DNA from: Bacteroidales bacterium
Lineage (GTDB): Bacteria; Bacteroidota; Bacteroidia; Bacteroidales; P3
DNA length: 64,000 nt
Direction of reading: 5' to 3'
NCBI GenBank assembly: GCA_016283175.1
Contig: JAEEMK010000038.1
Location: 1 to 64,000 of the forward strand
Shown: positions 36,873 through 48,000 of the stretch, one piece after another
How the letters are laid out: each line of letters begins with the position of its first letter
Position numbering within the stretch: position 1 is the stretch's first letter
Program-made: the position numbers and the translations under genes
The notes under the pieces: generated by a model
Database searches by the model: none
Seen by the model: only the letters and a program-made list of their open reading frames with translations
What the model was told of the DNA's origin: nothing

Positions 36873-38135
36873 ATGCGTCCAAGACTCATTGCCACAGCAC
36901 TTTTCCTACTCTCTGCAGCGTATGCCTGCGCGCAGCAGAGCGACGGGCATTTGCGGCTTGTCTTTGCCGGCGACCTTATGGGGCATATTCCGTTGCACAA
37001 GGCAGCACAGCAGCCCGACGGCAGCTACGACTACGAGCCCTGCTTCCGCTATGTGCGTGAATATATTGAGTCGGCCGACATCGCCGTCGTCAACCTTGAG
37101 GTGACCCTTGCCGGCAAGCCCTACACAGGCTTTCCCTGTTTCTCGTCGCCAGACGCCTACGCTGCGGCAGCCAGAAATGCCGGTTTCGACATCTTTGCCA
37201 CCGCCAACAACCATTGCGTCGACAAAGGCCGTCGCGGCATAGAGCGCACAATCCGCATCCTCGACTCGCTCGACATCATTCATCTAGGCACCTACACCGA
37301 CCTCCAGCAACAGATTGAGAACCATCCGCTAATCATCACTTGTAACGGCATCCGTCTGGCACTGTTAAGCTACACCTACGGCACCAACGGCATAGCCGTG
37401 CCGAAACCCAATGTGGTCAATTTTATTGACACCGTCCAGATGCTTAACGACATCAAGACGGCACATCGGTGCGGCGCCGACTTTGTCATCGCCCTGATGC
37501 ACTGGGGCGTTGAATACCAGAAACACAGCAACCGCGAACAGGAACGGCTGACACGGTGGCTGTTCGACAACGGCTGCGACGCCGTCATTGGCGGCCATCC
37601 CCACGTGGTGCAGAACCTCACCATCGACGCTAACCCCGACAATGACCGCTATCCCGAGCCTGTGGTCTATTCGATGGGCAATTTCTATTCCAACCAGCAC
37701 GACGAAGGCTGCGAAGGCGGTATTATGGTCGAGCTTGAACTGCTCAAAACCAACAACAAAACAGAAGTCTACAGCTGCTCATATATGCCTGTGTTTGTGC
37801 ACCGTGCCACCGTCGACGGACGACGCCAGTACCAGCTGGTGCCTTCGACCGACGCCCTTGCCTACCCTAACTCCTACGGCATCACAGCCGCCGAGATGGC
37901 CAGCCTGAAGCGTTTCGACAGCGCCACACGGACACTGCTGCAGAAAGGTCAAAATACCTTTGAAGCCTACCAAATACAGGAGAGACGCTTCTACGAGAAC
38001 CGCCGTCCTGTCACTTGGAGCAGGAACGGCGGATATCAATTGTTTTTCGGCAACCCGCTGTCGGGGCCACCGTTGAGAACGGCAGCGTGGAAGACACCAT
38101 TGCGTCCGTCGCCACTGGCACCACGCAACAAATAG
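36873..38135 (+). CDS. CapA-family (poly-gamma-glutamate synthesis-like) metallophosphatase
   Basis: FAGDLMGHIPLHKAA, NLEVTLAG, ATANNHCVDKGRRGIERTI, LMHWGVEY, GGHPHVVQ. Confidence 0.9.
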   Translation: MRPRLIATALFLLSAAYACAQQSDGHLRLVFAGDLMGHIPLHKAAQQPDGSYDYEPCFRYVREYIESADIAVVNLEVTLAGKPYTGFPCFSSPDAYAAAARNAGFDIFATANNHCVDKGRRGIERTIRILDSLDIIHLGTYTDLQQQIENHPLIITCNGIRLALLSYTYGTNGIAVPKPNVVNFIDTVQMLNDIKTAHRCGADFVIALMHWGVEYQKHSNREQERLTRWLFDNGCDAVIGGHPHVVQNLTIDANPDNDRYPEPVVYSMGNFYSNQHDEGCEGGIMVELELLKTNNKTEVYSCSYMPVFVHRATVDGRRQYQLVPSTDALAYPNSYGITAAEMASLKRFDSATRTLLQKGQNTFEAYQIQERRFYENRRPVTWSRNGGYQLFFGNPLSGPPLRTAAWKTPLRPSPLAPRNK

Positions 38136-40871
38136 CTATGCCCTGCGACGGCTCAAAATGCGCAGGCATCTCACCACTTCGCCGACAAGGAGTATTGGTG
38201 ATGTTATGAGCAGCATCCACGCCCAGTCGGCAAACGACAGCGGCGACACACCGAATGCTTCACCAAAGAGATTCACAATCAGCACCTGCCCCAACAATAT
38301 AACAGAGACTATCAGCAGGAAACCACGGCTGAAAGCCTTGTGGAACCAGTTATGGTCGCGCAGGCTTCTGACAATGTCCTGGGCCAGCGTCCTGCCGGTT
38401 CTGAAATAACGGGCGTTGAAGATGTTCCAGAACTGCATCAGCACAAAGAATGTGAAGAAAAGACCCAGTTCATAGCCGTTGAGGTGTGCCTTATGACTCG
38501 AAAAGTCGAGGAAATTGCTGAAATAGATATGCCACACCTCCCTATCGAACAGGTCGCTTACCTGACTGATGCTGCAATGCCACAGCAGCTGCCACATACC
38601 GAACAGGATAAAGAAGAACATTGTTCCTGTCAAAACGATGCGCAACGCCATAAAACGGTCGATTATCTGACTGTTCGGATGGCGGGGCTTGTCGCGCGTA
38701 ACCCTTTCGTCGGCAGGCAGTGACGACAGCGCCATCGCTGCAAACGTGTCCATAATAAGGTTGACCCAAAGCATCTGGGTGACGTTGAGCGGCGAGTCCA
38801 GACCTGTGAAGGCACCCAGAAGCACTATCAGACAGGCACAGATATTGACAGTCATCTGGAAGATGATGAAACGTCTGATGTTCAGATACAGCGAGCGACC
38901 CCAAAGGATTGCCTTGTTGATGCTGCTGAAAGAGTTGTCGATAATGGTTATGTCGCTGGCCTCCTTGGCGCGAGCGGTGCCGTCACCCATCGACAAGCCC
39001 ACGTGCGCCTTCTTCAAAGCTGGAGCATCGTTGGTGCCGTCGCCTGTCACAGCCACCACCTCGCCGCGTTCCTGCAACAGTGTTACTAGACGCGCCTTGT
39101 CGGACGGCCGTGCGCGCGACATCACCTTCAGATGCGGCAGGATGTCGCGTTTCAACTCCTCGTCGCCCATCTCGGCAAACTCCGTTCCGGTGATGCTGCC
39201 AAACTCCTTCTCGTCGGTTATTCCCGACTGGCTGGCTATCTCGTTGGCCGTCAACGCCGTGTCGCCAGTGACCATTATCACGTTAACGCCGGCGTTATGA
39301 CAGGTGTCAATGGCATCGCGCACATCGCTGCGCACAGGATCCATCATACCAATGAAACCAATGAAGACCATCGGCTTGTCTTCGCCGTCGTCCATTTCCT
39401 TGACACTGAACGCCAGAGTGCGCTGGCCACGGCGTTGCAGTTCCTGCAACCGTGCGACAATCTCCTCGCGTGAGTGGTCACCTGCTACAACGTCGCTGCG
39501 CTGAAGGATTATCTCCGGCGCGCCCTTGACATACAGCAGTTTGCGTCCCGACACCTTGTCCTGGACGTATGTGGACATCTGCTTCGTCTCGCTTGAGAAA
39601 ACATCCTGTCCCAGCACCGTCACCTCATCGCGTAAATCCTGATAGTCTATGCCTTTCTTCTCTTTCAGCCAGGTCAGTAATGCACCCTCGGTGGGGTTGC
39701 CAATAACCTTGCGGGCCGAATCGCCGTCGCACAGCTCCGCCGTGGAGTTGACGGCTATGCTGCGGGCAAGGATGTCTGCATCCGTGTAACATTCAACACT
39801 CTCCTCGACAACGTGCAGCTCGTTCATTGTCAGCGTACCCGTCTTGTCGGTGCAGACCACCGTGGCGGCACCCATCGTCTCACAGGCGTGCAGTTTGCGC
39901 ACCAGGTTGTTCTCCCTCAACATATTGCGCATACTCAATGCCAGGCTTATCGTCACACTCATCGGCAGACCTTCTGGCACGGCGACGACAATTAGCGTCA
40001 CGGCAATCATCACCGAATTGAGCGTAAAGGTCACAATGTCGAGTATGTCGCTGTTGTTGGCTGCATTGCCGTCAAAGAAGAAATAGTACAGCAAACGGCC
40101 GACAACAATAAACGCTGCAATTATGTAGCTGCCGAGGGTAATCCAGCGTCCCAGACTGTCGAGCTGCTTGTTGAGCGGTGTCTTGACATTGTCCTCTTCC
40201 TGAATGATTTTCGCGCCCTTGCCCTCTTCAGTGTCCATACCTATGGCCGTCACCTTGTACAGACAGTGGCCGCCTATGACCGTGCTGCCACGCAACAGGA
40301 AGTCAGCAGGATAGGCACCCTCGTTGTCGTCGCTGTCAAGACTTTTGTTGGCATACATTTCACCCGTGAAAGCCGACTCGTCGACCATCAGCGACTCCGT
40401 CTCGAACAGCGTTCCGTCGGCAGGCACCTCGTCTCCGCTCTCCAGGCTCACAACGTCACCAACCACCACATCGCTGCGTTTGATTTCCAACATCTGCGGA
40501 CGTTTTGAGTTTCGCATCCAGCGCAAGACCTTCACCGGCCGCTCGTCCTTTTTGGTGTTGAGAATCTTGAACTCGCGCTCAGCCTTGACCTCGAAGATAA
40601 AGCCCACGCCCGTTGCCAGCAGCAGTGCAGCCAAAACACCGAGAGGCTCGATGATTGTCGACCAGTCCTTGCCGGCAAAGACAATCTCGTACAACGCCAC
40701 ACACATCGACAGCACAAAAACCACAAGCAGAACAATAATCAGCGGATCCTTGAACTTTTCCACGTATCCTGCCCACAACGACTTTTCCTTTGGCGGCAGA
40801 ATAATGTTTTTTCCACGGCCCTCTATCGCCTCATCAGAGTTGTTGTCTATATAGAAGTCTCTGTTTTTCAT
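38136..40871 (-). CDS. calcium-translocating P-type ATPase (PMCA-type)
   Basis: CTDKTGTLTMN, VAVTGDGTNDAPALKKAHVGLSMG, VPEGLPMSVTISLALSM. Confidence 0.94.
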   Translation of the reverse strand: MKNRDFYIDNNSDEAIEGRGKNIILPPKEKSLWAGYVEKFKDPLIIVLLVVFVLSMCVALYEIVFAGKDWSTIIEPLGVLAALLLATGVGFIFEVKAEREFKILNTKKDERPVKVLRWMRNSKRPQMLEIKRSDVVVGDVVSLESGDEVPADGTLFETESLMVDESAFTGEMYANKSLDSDDNEGAYPADFLLRGSTVIGGHCLYKVTAIGMDTEEGKGAKIIQEEDNVKTPLNKQLDSLGRWITLGSYIIAAFIVVGRLLYYFFFDGNAANNSDILDIVTFTLNSVMIAVTLIVVAVPEGLPMSVTISLALSMRNMLRENNLVRKLHACETMGAATVVCTDKTGTLTMNELHVVEESVECYTDADILARSIAVNSTAELCDGDSARKVIGNPTEGALLTWLKEKKGIDYQDLRDEVTVLGQDVFSSETKQMSTYVQDKVSGRKLLYVKGAPEIILQRSDVVAGDHSREEIVARLQELQRRGQRTLAFSVKEMDDGEDKPMVFIGFIGMMDPVRSDVRDAIDTCHNAGVNVIMVTGDTALTANEIASQSGITDEKEFGSITGTEFAEMGDEELKRDILPHLKVMSRARPSDKARLVTLLQERGEVVAVTGDGTNDAPALKKAHVGLSMGDGTARAKEASDITIIDNSFSSINKAILWGRSLYLNIRRFIIFQMTVNICACLIVLLGAFTGLDSPLNVTQMLWVNLIMDTFAAMALSSLPADERVTRDKPRHPNSQIIDRFMALRIVLTGTMFFFILFGMWQLLWHCSISQVSDLFDREVWHIYFSNFLDFSSHKAHLNGYELGLFFTFFVLMQFWNIFNARYFRTGRTLAQDIVRSLRDHNWFHKAFSRGFLLIVSVILLGQVLIVNLFGEAFGVSPLSFADWAWMLLITSPILLVGEVVRCLRILSRRRA

Positions 40872-40946
40872 CGCATTTAATCATTATCTGTTAATCGGAA
40901 ACACAATGCAAAATTAGTTCTTCCTCGACATACAGGGACAAAAAAA

Positions 40947-40998
40947 CTACGTTGTAAACGATTATGACCTCTTTGGTCGGGCATCGTTTGCAACGTAG
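40947..40998. terminator. nested hairpin between 41014 gene and Ca-ATPase gene
   Basis: CTACGTTGTAAACGAT (40947-40962) pairs with ATCGTTTGCAACGTAG (40983-40998), with an inner GACC-TCTTT-GGTC. Confidence 0.5.
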
Positions 40999-41013
40999 AG
41001 GGCATCAACACCT

Positions 41014-42414
41014 TCAATCAACAAATTGAATATACTCCTTTTGCGCGCCGATGCGATAAAACGACATCCTGCCCTCCTTTATATGATGGGGGATAAACAT
41101 ATCGACATTGGCCAGTTCGGACAGTGACTCGATACGCTTCTTTATGTGGTATATCTGCGCACGGTCTTTATAGTCCATCGATTCTCGTCCGTGGGATATC
41201 TGCCTGTAGACACTGTTGTATTCCTCCAGGCAGCGCTTTTGTTCGGCACTGCCTGTAGGCAGGCTGCGCCAGTCCAAACCTCCACCTTCCAATGACTTGC
41301 GGGCAACCAGGAAATACAAGGCCGTCTCCTGTGGGTTAAGTTTCAGCGAAATAGTCTTTTGTTCATCATCCACGGCAACGAAAAGCACCTCTCTTCTGCC
41401 ATCTTTTAAGTTGAAGACAAGACGGTATTCATCCTTAGATTTGCCAAAAGCTATAAGGTCGAACAAAGAACGGTGGAACCCGAAGTATTTGAACTTCGAG
41501 GACTCAAGCTTATTGTGGACAACAATCTCCTCATCCACCATAGCCCTGTATCGTTCAACCAAGCGTCCAACATTCTGGGTCAGATTGTTTTCCGACAGTT
41601 CTATCAATAGGAAATTGGCAAAGCTCTTGCGCTCGGCATCGTCGGCACCATACTTGTCGACAACGTCAGATTCATTGATTTTTATCAGCAACGAGGGCCC
41701 CACATCCGCCAACTGAATACCCAGCTTCTTGTACAGCAGATTCCTGCAGAATTTAGAAGTGGTCATCTCGCATAACTCGCTGCATATCCGCACAATCTTT
41801 TCGTCAGAGACCATCGGGATCATATATTTCACCACCTTCTTAAGGTATGATGGTTTCATACGGCGATAGTCCTCAACGACTTGAGGGATGAAAACAAATT
41901 CCATACCGACCATTGCGAAGTCGTTGCGAAGACGGGCATAATCGTTCTTTATCTTTCTGTCAGTCCTCGTGTTGTCCTGATTCTCAATATATATCGCCTT
42001 GAGATTATCGATACCGGCCTCGCCGGCGGGAATGGAAAAAAGTCTGGAACCATAATCCAATGCCTGCTCGAGGGCAAAAATCTGTATAGCCTCCTGATGG
42101 GCGCAGCTGCCGTCCGACAGAGCCATATCCTTCAGCGTCTGCACAATGGCACTGCGCGTATCACCGTCGGCAGCCTTCAGCACACCCACGGCCGTGGCGT
42201 AGTCCATCTTCTTGGCCTCGCTGAGCATCGCCTGGCTGATGTTGTAGCCTTCCTTCGAGATGGTCTTCTCATAGAAATCCATCTCACCTTCATCGACGAT
42301 GAAATCAGCCTCTATCAAGTCGCTGACAATGCGCGCCAGCGCTATCTTCTGATATCTGTCAAGCCGTACTTTCCCCATTGTCACAATGCACAAAGGCAGT
42401 CTCTCAAACAGCAC
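41014..42414 (-). CDS. TerB-like helical domain protein, unknown function
   Basis: KIALARIVSDLIEADFIVDEGEMDFYEKTI...LSEAKKMDYATAVGVLKAADGDTRSAIVQTLKDMALSDGSCAHQE matches TerB-type layout. Confidence 0.6.
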   Translation of the reverse strand: MLFERLPLCIVTMGKVRLDRYQKIALARIVSDLIEADFIVDEGEMDFYEKTISKEGYNISQAMLSEAKKMDYATAVGVLKAADGDTRSAIVQTLKDMALSDGSCAHQEAIQIFALEQALDYGSRLFSIPAGEAGIDNLKAIYIENQDNTRTDRKIKNDYARLRNDFAMVGMEFVFIPQVVEDYRRMKPSYLKKVVKYMIPMVSDEKIVRICSELCEMTTSKFCRNLLYKKLGIQLADVGPSLLIKINESDVVDKYGADDAERKSFANFLLIELSENNLTQNVGRLVERYRAMVDEEIVVHNKLESSKFKYFGFHRSLFDLIAFGKSKDEYRLVFNLKDGRREVLFVAVDDEQKTISLKLNPQETALYFLVARKSLEGGGLDWRSLPTGSAEQKRCLEEYNSVYRQISHGRESMDYKDRAQIYHIKKRIESLSELANVDMFIPHHIKEGRMSFYRIGAQKEYIQFVD

Positions 42415-42451
42415 CGCTGCCGGAGAGACTACACACCTGTAAATCTAATTG

Positions 42452-42832
42452 TCAACCTATAGCTTTGTAAAACTGCTGATAGGCATACTGAAGGATTCTC
42501 AGTGCGCGGGGCAATACCGTCTCAATCTGCGGAGTGTAGTCCAGAATGCTCTCGATAAACAGCCATACACCGTTGTCAAGCACACAGGCCTTCACAACCT
42601 TGGTGTTCAGGTTCACCTTGTTGGCAGCCTCGATGCACATATCGCGGTTGTCCTCGGTCACCGCGTAAATCTGAGGCATAATCAGTTGGAAATATTCCTC
42701 ATCCTCGTCATTGTTGATGAAGAGGAAATTCTTCATTTCATACTTAAAATCGATGTTTCCGTTTTCGCTGTTCTCCTCGAAAAAGAAACCTTGCTTCCGC
42801 AGGAAGTCTTTTACTAATTGTGTTGTTGCCAT
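42452..42832 (-). CDS. YbjN / type III secretion chaperone-like (TY-chap-like) protein
   Basis: 126-aa acidic alpha/beta protein: LRKQGFFFEENSENGNIDFKYEMKNFLFINND...EAANKVNLNTKVVKACVLDNGVWLFIESIL. Confidence 0.5.
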   Translation of the reverse strand: MATTQLVKDFLRKQGFFFEENSENGNIDFKYEMKNFLFINNDEDEEYFQLIMPQIYAVTEDNRDMCIEAANKVNLNTKVVKACVLDNGVWLFIESILDYTPQIETVLPRALRILQYAYQQFYKAIG

Positions 42833-42849
42833 AATTTGTGTGTGTGTGT

Positions 42850-44661
42850 TTAATTGTTTATGATAAAACCTATTTTATGCGTCAACGCGTTGCGACGCTC
42901 GGTGTTTTCCATCATTTCGTGAATATGGTCGTAGAACGACATAGTGTCCTGCCGCAGCGACGGTCGTATGTTCTGCACCGCGCTCTCAAGAATCGCCTCG
43001 GTGATGTCCTGCTGCGAGAATGCCGCCACCAACGCAGCGTCGTTGACAACGTATGCTATATCGCTGGCGATGTATCCATCGGTCATCTCCGACAATTTTC
43101 CAAGGTCAATCTCTTTCTCGTTGAACGGACGCCCTTTCAGGTGTATGGCGAACATCTCACGTCTCGCCTCGGCATCCGGCAGCGGGATGTAGACCTGGCG
43201 GTCGATACGTCCTGTGCGCAATGCCGCGGGGTCTATCTTGTCTGGGCGGTTGGTGGTGCCGATGACGAAGATGCCGCGCTTCGAGCAGTTGTTGAGCTGC
43301 GTGAGGAATTCGTTGACCTCGCCGGCCTGGTACTGGTTGGCAGGAATCGAACGGTCGGGTACCAGAGCGTCGAACTCGTCAAAGCAGATCACCACCGGAG
43401 CATCCTTCTCAGCTGTAGCAAAAAGCTTGGCAATCTTCTCCTGCGAGCCGTGCACGAACGAGCTGCCCACATCCGAAGCCTTGACAAGTATGAAGTTGAA
43501 ACCCGTCTCTTCGGCGAATTTCTCGGCCATAAAGGTCTTGCCGCATCCCGGAGGACCGTAGAAAAGCATACCGTTGGGCGGCGTAAGGCGGTATTTGGCA
43601 GCCATCTCCTTGTTCTTGATGACAAAAATCACCCTCTCGGTAAGGAAGCGTTTCAGCTCGCCCATACCGGCAATGTCGGCAAAACCGTTGCCGCCGCCGC
43701 GCTTCACCTCAAACTCCGTCTCGTTGGGCGAATGCAGCAGTGAGTCCTCGCTGTCAGGTTTGTGGCGCGAGTCGGCACCGGGAGTGTCCGACGGCTTTAT
43801 CGGCGGCACCTCGCTCGAGGCATCCAAATCTCTCAATATCTGGTCTACAGACTTGTAGCGGTCGCCATATGCCAGCGACAGGCCTTTGGACAGCACCGCC
43901 TTGATACGGTCGTCAACAGACAAAGCGCCGAAATCGATAGGGTTGGCGGCACGTTTCTCTTTCATCAGCATAGCGGCCCTGCCGCGCTTGACACCCTCCG
44001 GAGCCTCGCTTTTCCACGGTGCGTCGCCAAACAGCATAGCGTACAGCACCGCGCAGGCCGAGAAGATGTCGCTCTGCTCGTCGAAAATGCTTGCAAAAGT
44101 CTCGTTGGCACAGTATTCTATATCGAGGTCCGCCGTGTCGAACGGCACCTTGCCGGAACAGCGTTTCGAGATATGCCCCGGATCGATAATCTTTGCCATT
44201 TTGTCAAGACGCGGCAGCATAATGTTCCTGGAAGTAATGTCGTTGTGGCACAAACCTTCGTTGTGAAGGTACTTCAGGCCTTCAAGTATGTCTTTGAAAA
44301 TCGCTATGGCGGTTTCCTCGTCCAGCTTCCCTTCTTTGCGTATCGTTTCCGAAAGGAGCGTACCGTCCATATATTCCGTCACATAGTACTGACATTTAAT
44401 ATCGCCGCTCTCGTATGTGCCGTCGTCGATATGACTCAGATAATGAACGTTGTGTATGCCTTGGCTGAGCTCTGTTTCAGTCACTTTGCCCGTCTCTTTG
44501 TCCAGCAGTCGTTCGGGCAGACGCTCCAGAACGAAAAGCTTCAGGAAAAAATCGTCCTTGTCCTCGCTCTTGACGTGGTACGATTCAGTATAGATGTTTT
44601 CCTTTATAAGGTTCAGCACCTCATATCTGCCTATTGTCTGTCCTGTTGTCAGAATTGCCAT
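42850..44661 (-). CDS. Ser/Thr protein kinase - AAA+ ATPase fusion
   Basis: Kinase: IGRYEVLNLIKEN, FFLKLF, LCHNDITSRNIML, IIDPGHIS. AAA+: MLFYGPPGCGKTFMAEKFA, VVICFDEFDALVPDR, GTTNRPDKIDPAALRTGRIDRQVYIPLPD. Start MAILTTGQ at 44661. Confidence 0.88.
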   Translation of the reverse strand: MAILTTGQTIGRYEVLNLIKENIYTESYHVKSEDKDDFFLKLFVLERLPERLLDKETGKVTETELSQGIHNVHYLSHIDDGTYESGDIKCQYYVTEYMDGTLLSETIRKEGKLDEETAIAIFKDILEGLKYLHNEGLCHNDITSRNIMLPRLDKMAKIIDPGHISKRCSGKVPFDTADLDIEYCANETFASIFDEQSDIFSACAVLYAMLFGDAPWKSEAPEGVKRGRAAMLMKEKRAANPIDFGALSVDDRIKAVLSKGLSLAYGDRYKSVDQILRDLDASSEVPPIKPSDTPGADSRHKPDSEDSLLHSPNETEFEVKRGGGNGFADIAGMGELKRFLTERVIFVIKNKEMAAKYRLTPPNGMLFYGPPGCGKTFMAEKFAEETGFNFILVKASDVGSSFVHGSQEKIAKLFATAEKDAPVVICFDEFDALVPDRSIPANQYQAGEVNEFLTQLNNCSKRGIFVIGTTNRPDKIDPAALRTGRIDRQVYIPLPDAEARREMFAIHLKGRPFNEKEIDLGKLSEMTDGYIASDIAYVVNDAALVAAFSQQDITEAILESAVQNIRPSLRQDTMSFYDHIHEMMENTERRNALTHKIGFIINN

Positions 44662-45007
44662 AAATGGAAGAGTGTATTGTGAATTTAAAAATATGTTAAT
44701 CAGCAAAATGCAAAAACAGAGTTTCAAAAACACTGTGATCGAATTATTATGCAAAGTTAATTTTTTTTCCCGAATCATCAAAAAATTTCGGACCTGTTTT
44801 TTTGTTTTTATTTTCAAACATCTGTTATACAGCGATATTTCTTTCATCCAACACACGGTCCACATTGTCTTTGGACTGCCTGAACACTTTTTTTTTCGAA
44901 AAAAAACGCTCAGATATTTGCATAACTTTCATTGTTTTACTACTTTTGTTGTGCTTTTCGCAAAGCGCATTATCGTTGCAAATTATTAATCCATAGCATA
45001 CTATCTT

Positions 45008-48000
45008 ATGTACAAAATTGAAAAACACCCCATTCTCGACATTCCACAGAGTGAGATTGTGGAGTTTGTGTTCAACGGACAAAAGGTTCAAGGCCGCAAA
45101 GGATACACCGTTGCCGCTGCGCTGCATCAGGCTGGATACCCTGTCCACAGCCACAGCATAGACGGCAAGCCTCGCAGCCTAGAATGCGGCATCGGCAAGT
45201 GCGGTGCCTGCGAAATGCTGGTCGACGGCAAGATACGCCGCATCTGCATCACGCCGGTCGACAACGTCAGGGAAGTCAAGGAACTGACCAAGGACTATAT
45301 GCCCGAAGCATTGCCGGTGGTTCCCCGCGAAGTGAAAATATACAAAACACAAGTGGCCATCATCGGTGCCGGCCCGGCAGGTCTGGCTTGCCGCGAGCAG
45401 CTCAACGCCTTTGGCATCGACAATATCGTTGTCGACAGCAATGCCCGTATCGGTGGCCAGTTCAATATGCAAACCCATCAATTCTTTTTCTTCGAGAAGG
45501 AGAAGAAATTCGGTGGTATGCGTGGATTCGACATCGCCAAAACCCTTGCCGGCGACGACCATAGCGGCATCCTGCTCAACACCACAGTGTGGGATCTGCT
45601 CGAAGGCAGACGCATAGCCGTGAAGAACATCGAGTCACAGGAATCCGCATACATTGATGCCGACCATCTTGTCGTTGCAACTGGTGCCGTGCCCTTTATG
45701 CCCACATTCGAGAACGACGATGTGCCGGGTGTTTACACCGCAGCAGTGTTCCAGAAGATGATGAACCAAGAGCACACTCTGCTGGGCAAGAACGTTCTGA
45801 CCGTCGGCGCCGGCAACATCGGCTACCTGACCTCCTACCAAGGTATGCAGGCCGGAGCCAACATTCGCGCCATCATAGAGGCTATGCCCCGCGAAGGCGG
45901 CTTCCCCGTTCAGGCCAACCGTGTGCGCCGTCTGGGCATACCCATTATGACGGGCTACACACTGGTGCGTGCCATCCCCAATGCCGACCGTACAGGCATC
46001 ACTGGCGCTGTTATCGCAAAATGCGAGAACTTCAAGGCAATACCAGGCACTGAACAGATTCTCGATGGCATCGATATCATCAACATATGCACCGGACTTG
46101 TACCCGACAACCAATTGCTCACCAAGGGCAAAGACGTTTTCGGCATCAACACCTACGGTGCCGGCGACGCCATCCGCATCGGCGAAGGCACCAGCGCAGT
46201 GCTTCGCGGCCGTCAAGTGGCCTACGAGGTAGCGCAGAATATGGGCATCCGCTTCAACTACGACGAATATCTGGAGATTTCGCGCCAGTACATCGATTCG
46301 CAACAGCACCCTGTACGACTGCTCGACAATCCGCGTCTGCCCAGTGAGGAGCGTATGAAGCTCAAACCCTTCGTCCAGATGGACTGCCTCTACGGCTTCG
46401 CTTGCAATCCCTGCTCGTTCAGCTGTTCGCAGGGAGCCATCAGCAAAGCCTCTACATCATCGACACCCGTTGTCGACTACGACAAGTGCATAGGCTGTAT
46501 GGAGTGCGTCTACCAGTGCCCCGGCCTTGCCATCTTCGGCTTCAACACCGAGAAACAGTGGTGCTTCCTGCCGATAGAATACGACATCGAAGAAAACACT
46601 GCCGTCTACTTGGTCGACAACAACGGCGCCAAAGTTGGCGAGGGCGTCATCGAAAAGATACTGCGCAAACCCAACAAGACCAACGTTGCTCGTGTACACG
46701 TCGACAAGTTGAATGCAAACACGCTGACCGACGTCAAGGGCTTCATCGCCAAGGATAAATACCCTGCCCCATTAAACCTCACAAGCCTTTCAAACCTTTC
46801 AAGCGCCGACACCTACGTCTGCCACTGCGAGGATGTGAAGCTCGACGAACTGCTGGCCGTAATAGGAGACCGCAAGTACATATCGGTCGATGAACTGAAG
46901 CACATCACCCGTATGGGTATGGGTCCCTGCCGTGGCAAGCGTTGTGTGCCCCGTGCACGCCAGATACTGCGCGCCTACGGCATCGAGGTTACCGGCGACG
47001 CCACACCGCGCGCACCACTTTCTGCCCCCGTCACACTGGGCGACGTATACACCGAAGGCAGCAAAGAGGTCTTTGTATTCCCCAAGAACAACAACGTCAC
47101 CCGCGAAGAGGTGCGTGTCCTCATCGCTGGCGGCGGCATCGCAGGCAGCGGACTCTTCCGCTACTTCTCCGAGGCAGGTATGAAGCCAGTCCTCATCAAC
47201 TGGAGCCGCGGTGCATCGTGGCGCAACATCGGTGGCGGACGTCCCGCTTTCTCCAACCCCGACATCGCCGACATCGCAATGCACAACCGCGAGATATTTA
47301 TGTCCATCCAGAAGGTACACAACATCAACTTCAAGCCCACACGCTACGTCAACCTCGTCCACGACGACGCCACCTATCGTTCGCTCGATGCTTCGCGCGC
47401 CTGGAGCGACGCCTATATGGTCGACCGCAAAGACTTCAAGAAAGAGATTTCGCCCCTCTGGGACGACAGCAAGACCACCTACAGCCACGCCCTGATGACA
47501 CGCGACTGCTGGCAAGCCACGCCAGGCCGCGTCATCGACTACATCCGAGGCATCGGCAAGTCACTGGGCGGACGCTTCTATGAAGACTGCGAGCTGCTCC
47601 ACGTGCAGCGCAACGGCAACCGCACAATAGCGCTGGTGCGCAACCACGAAGGCCGCTACATCGAATACAGCTGCGAGCACTTCGTCAACTCGATGGGCTG
47701 GGGTGCAGAGCGCTTCACCGATATGCTGGGCATCGACACCGGACTCTATCCCGTCAAGCACCAAGCCTTCATCACAAGACGTCTGCCGTTGATGGGCGTT
47801 GGCGGCGACGCACTCGATATGATCATCGACCGCCGTCACTACAAAGGCTTCAGCGCCGTTTACGGCCAGCAGTTCGCCCACACCGGACAGATCATAGGCT
47901 GCGCCAGCCCCGACACCGACGCCTACGAGACACGCCAGAACATCAAATACAACAGCAAGGAGTTCCTCGAAATCGTCAGCGAAGTCTTTGCCGAGTGGAT

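Noticed and set aside
43762-44682. 306-aa plus ORF opposite the kinase-AAA gene (also 42838-43743)
   Set aside because: Antisense to a gene with complete kinase and AAA+ motifs.
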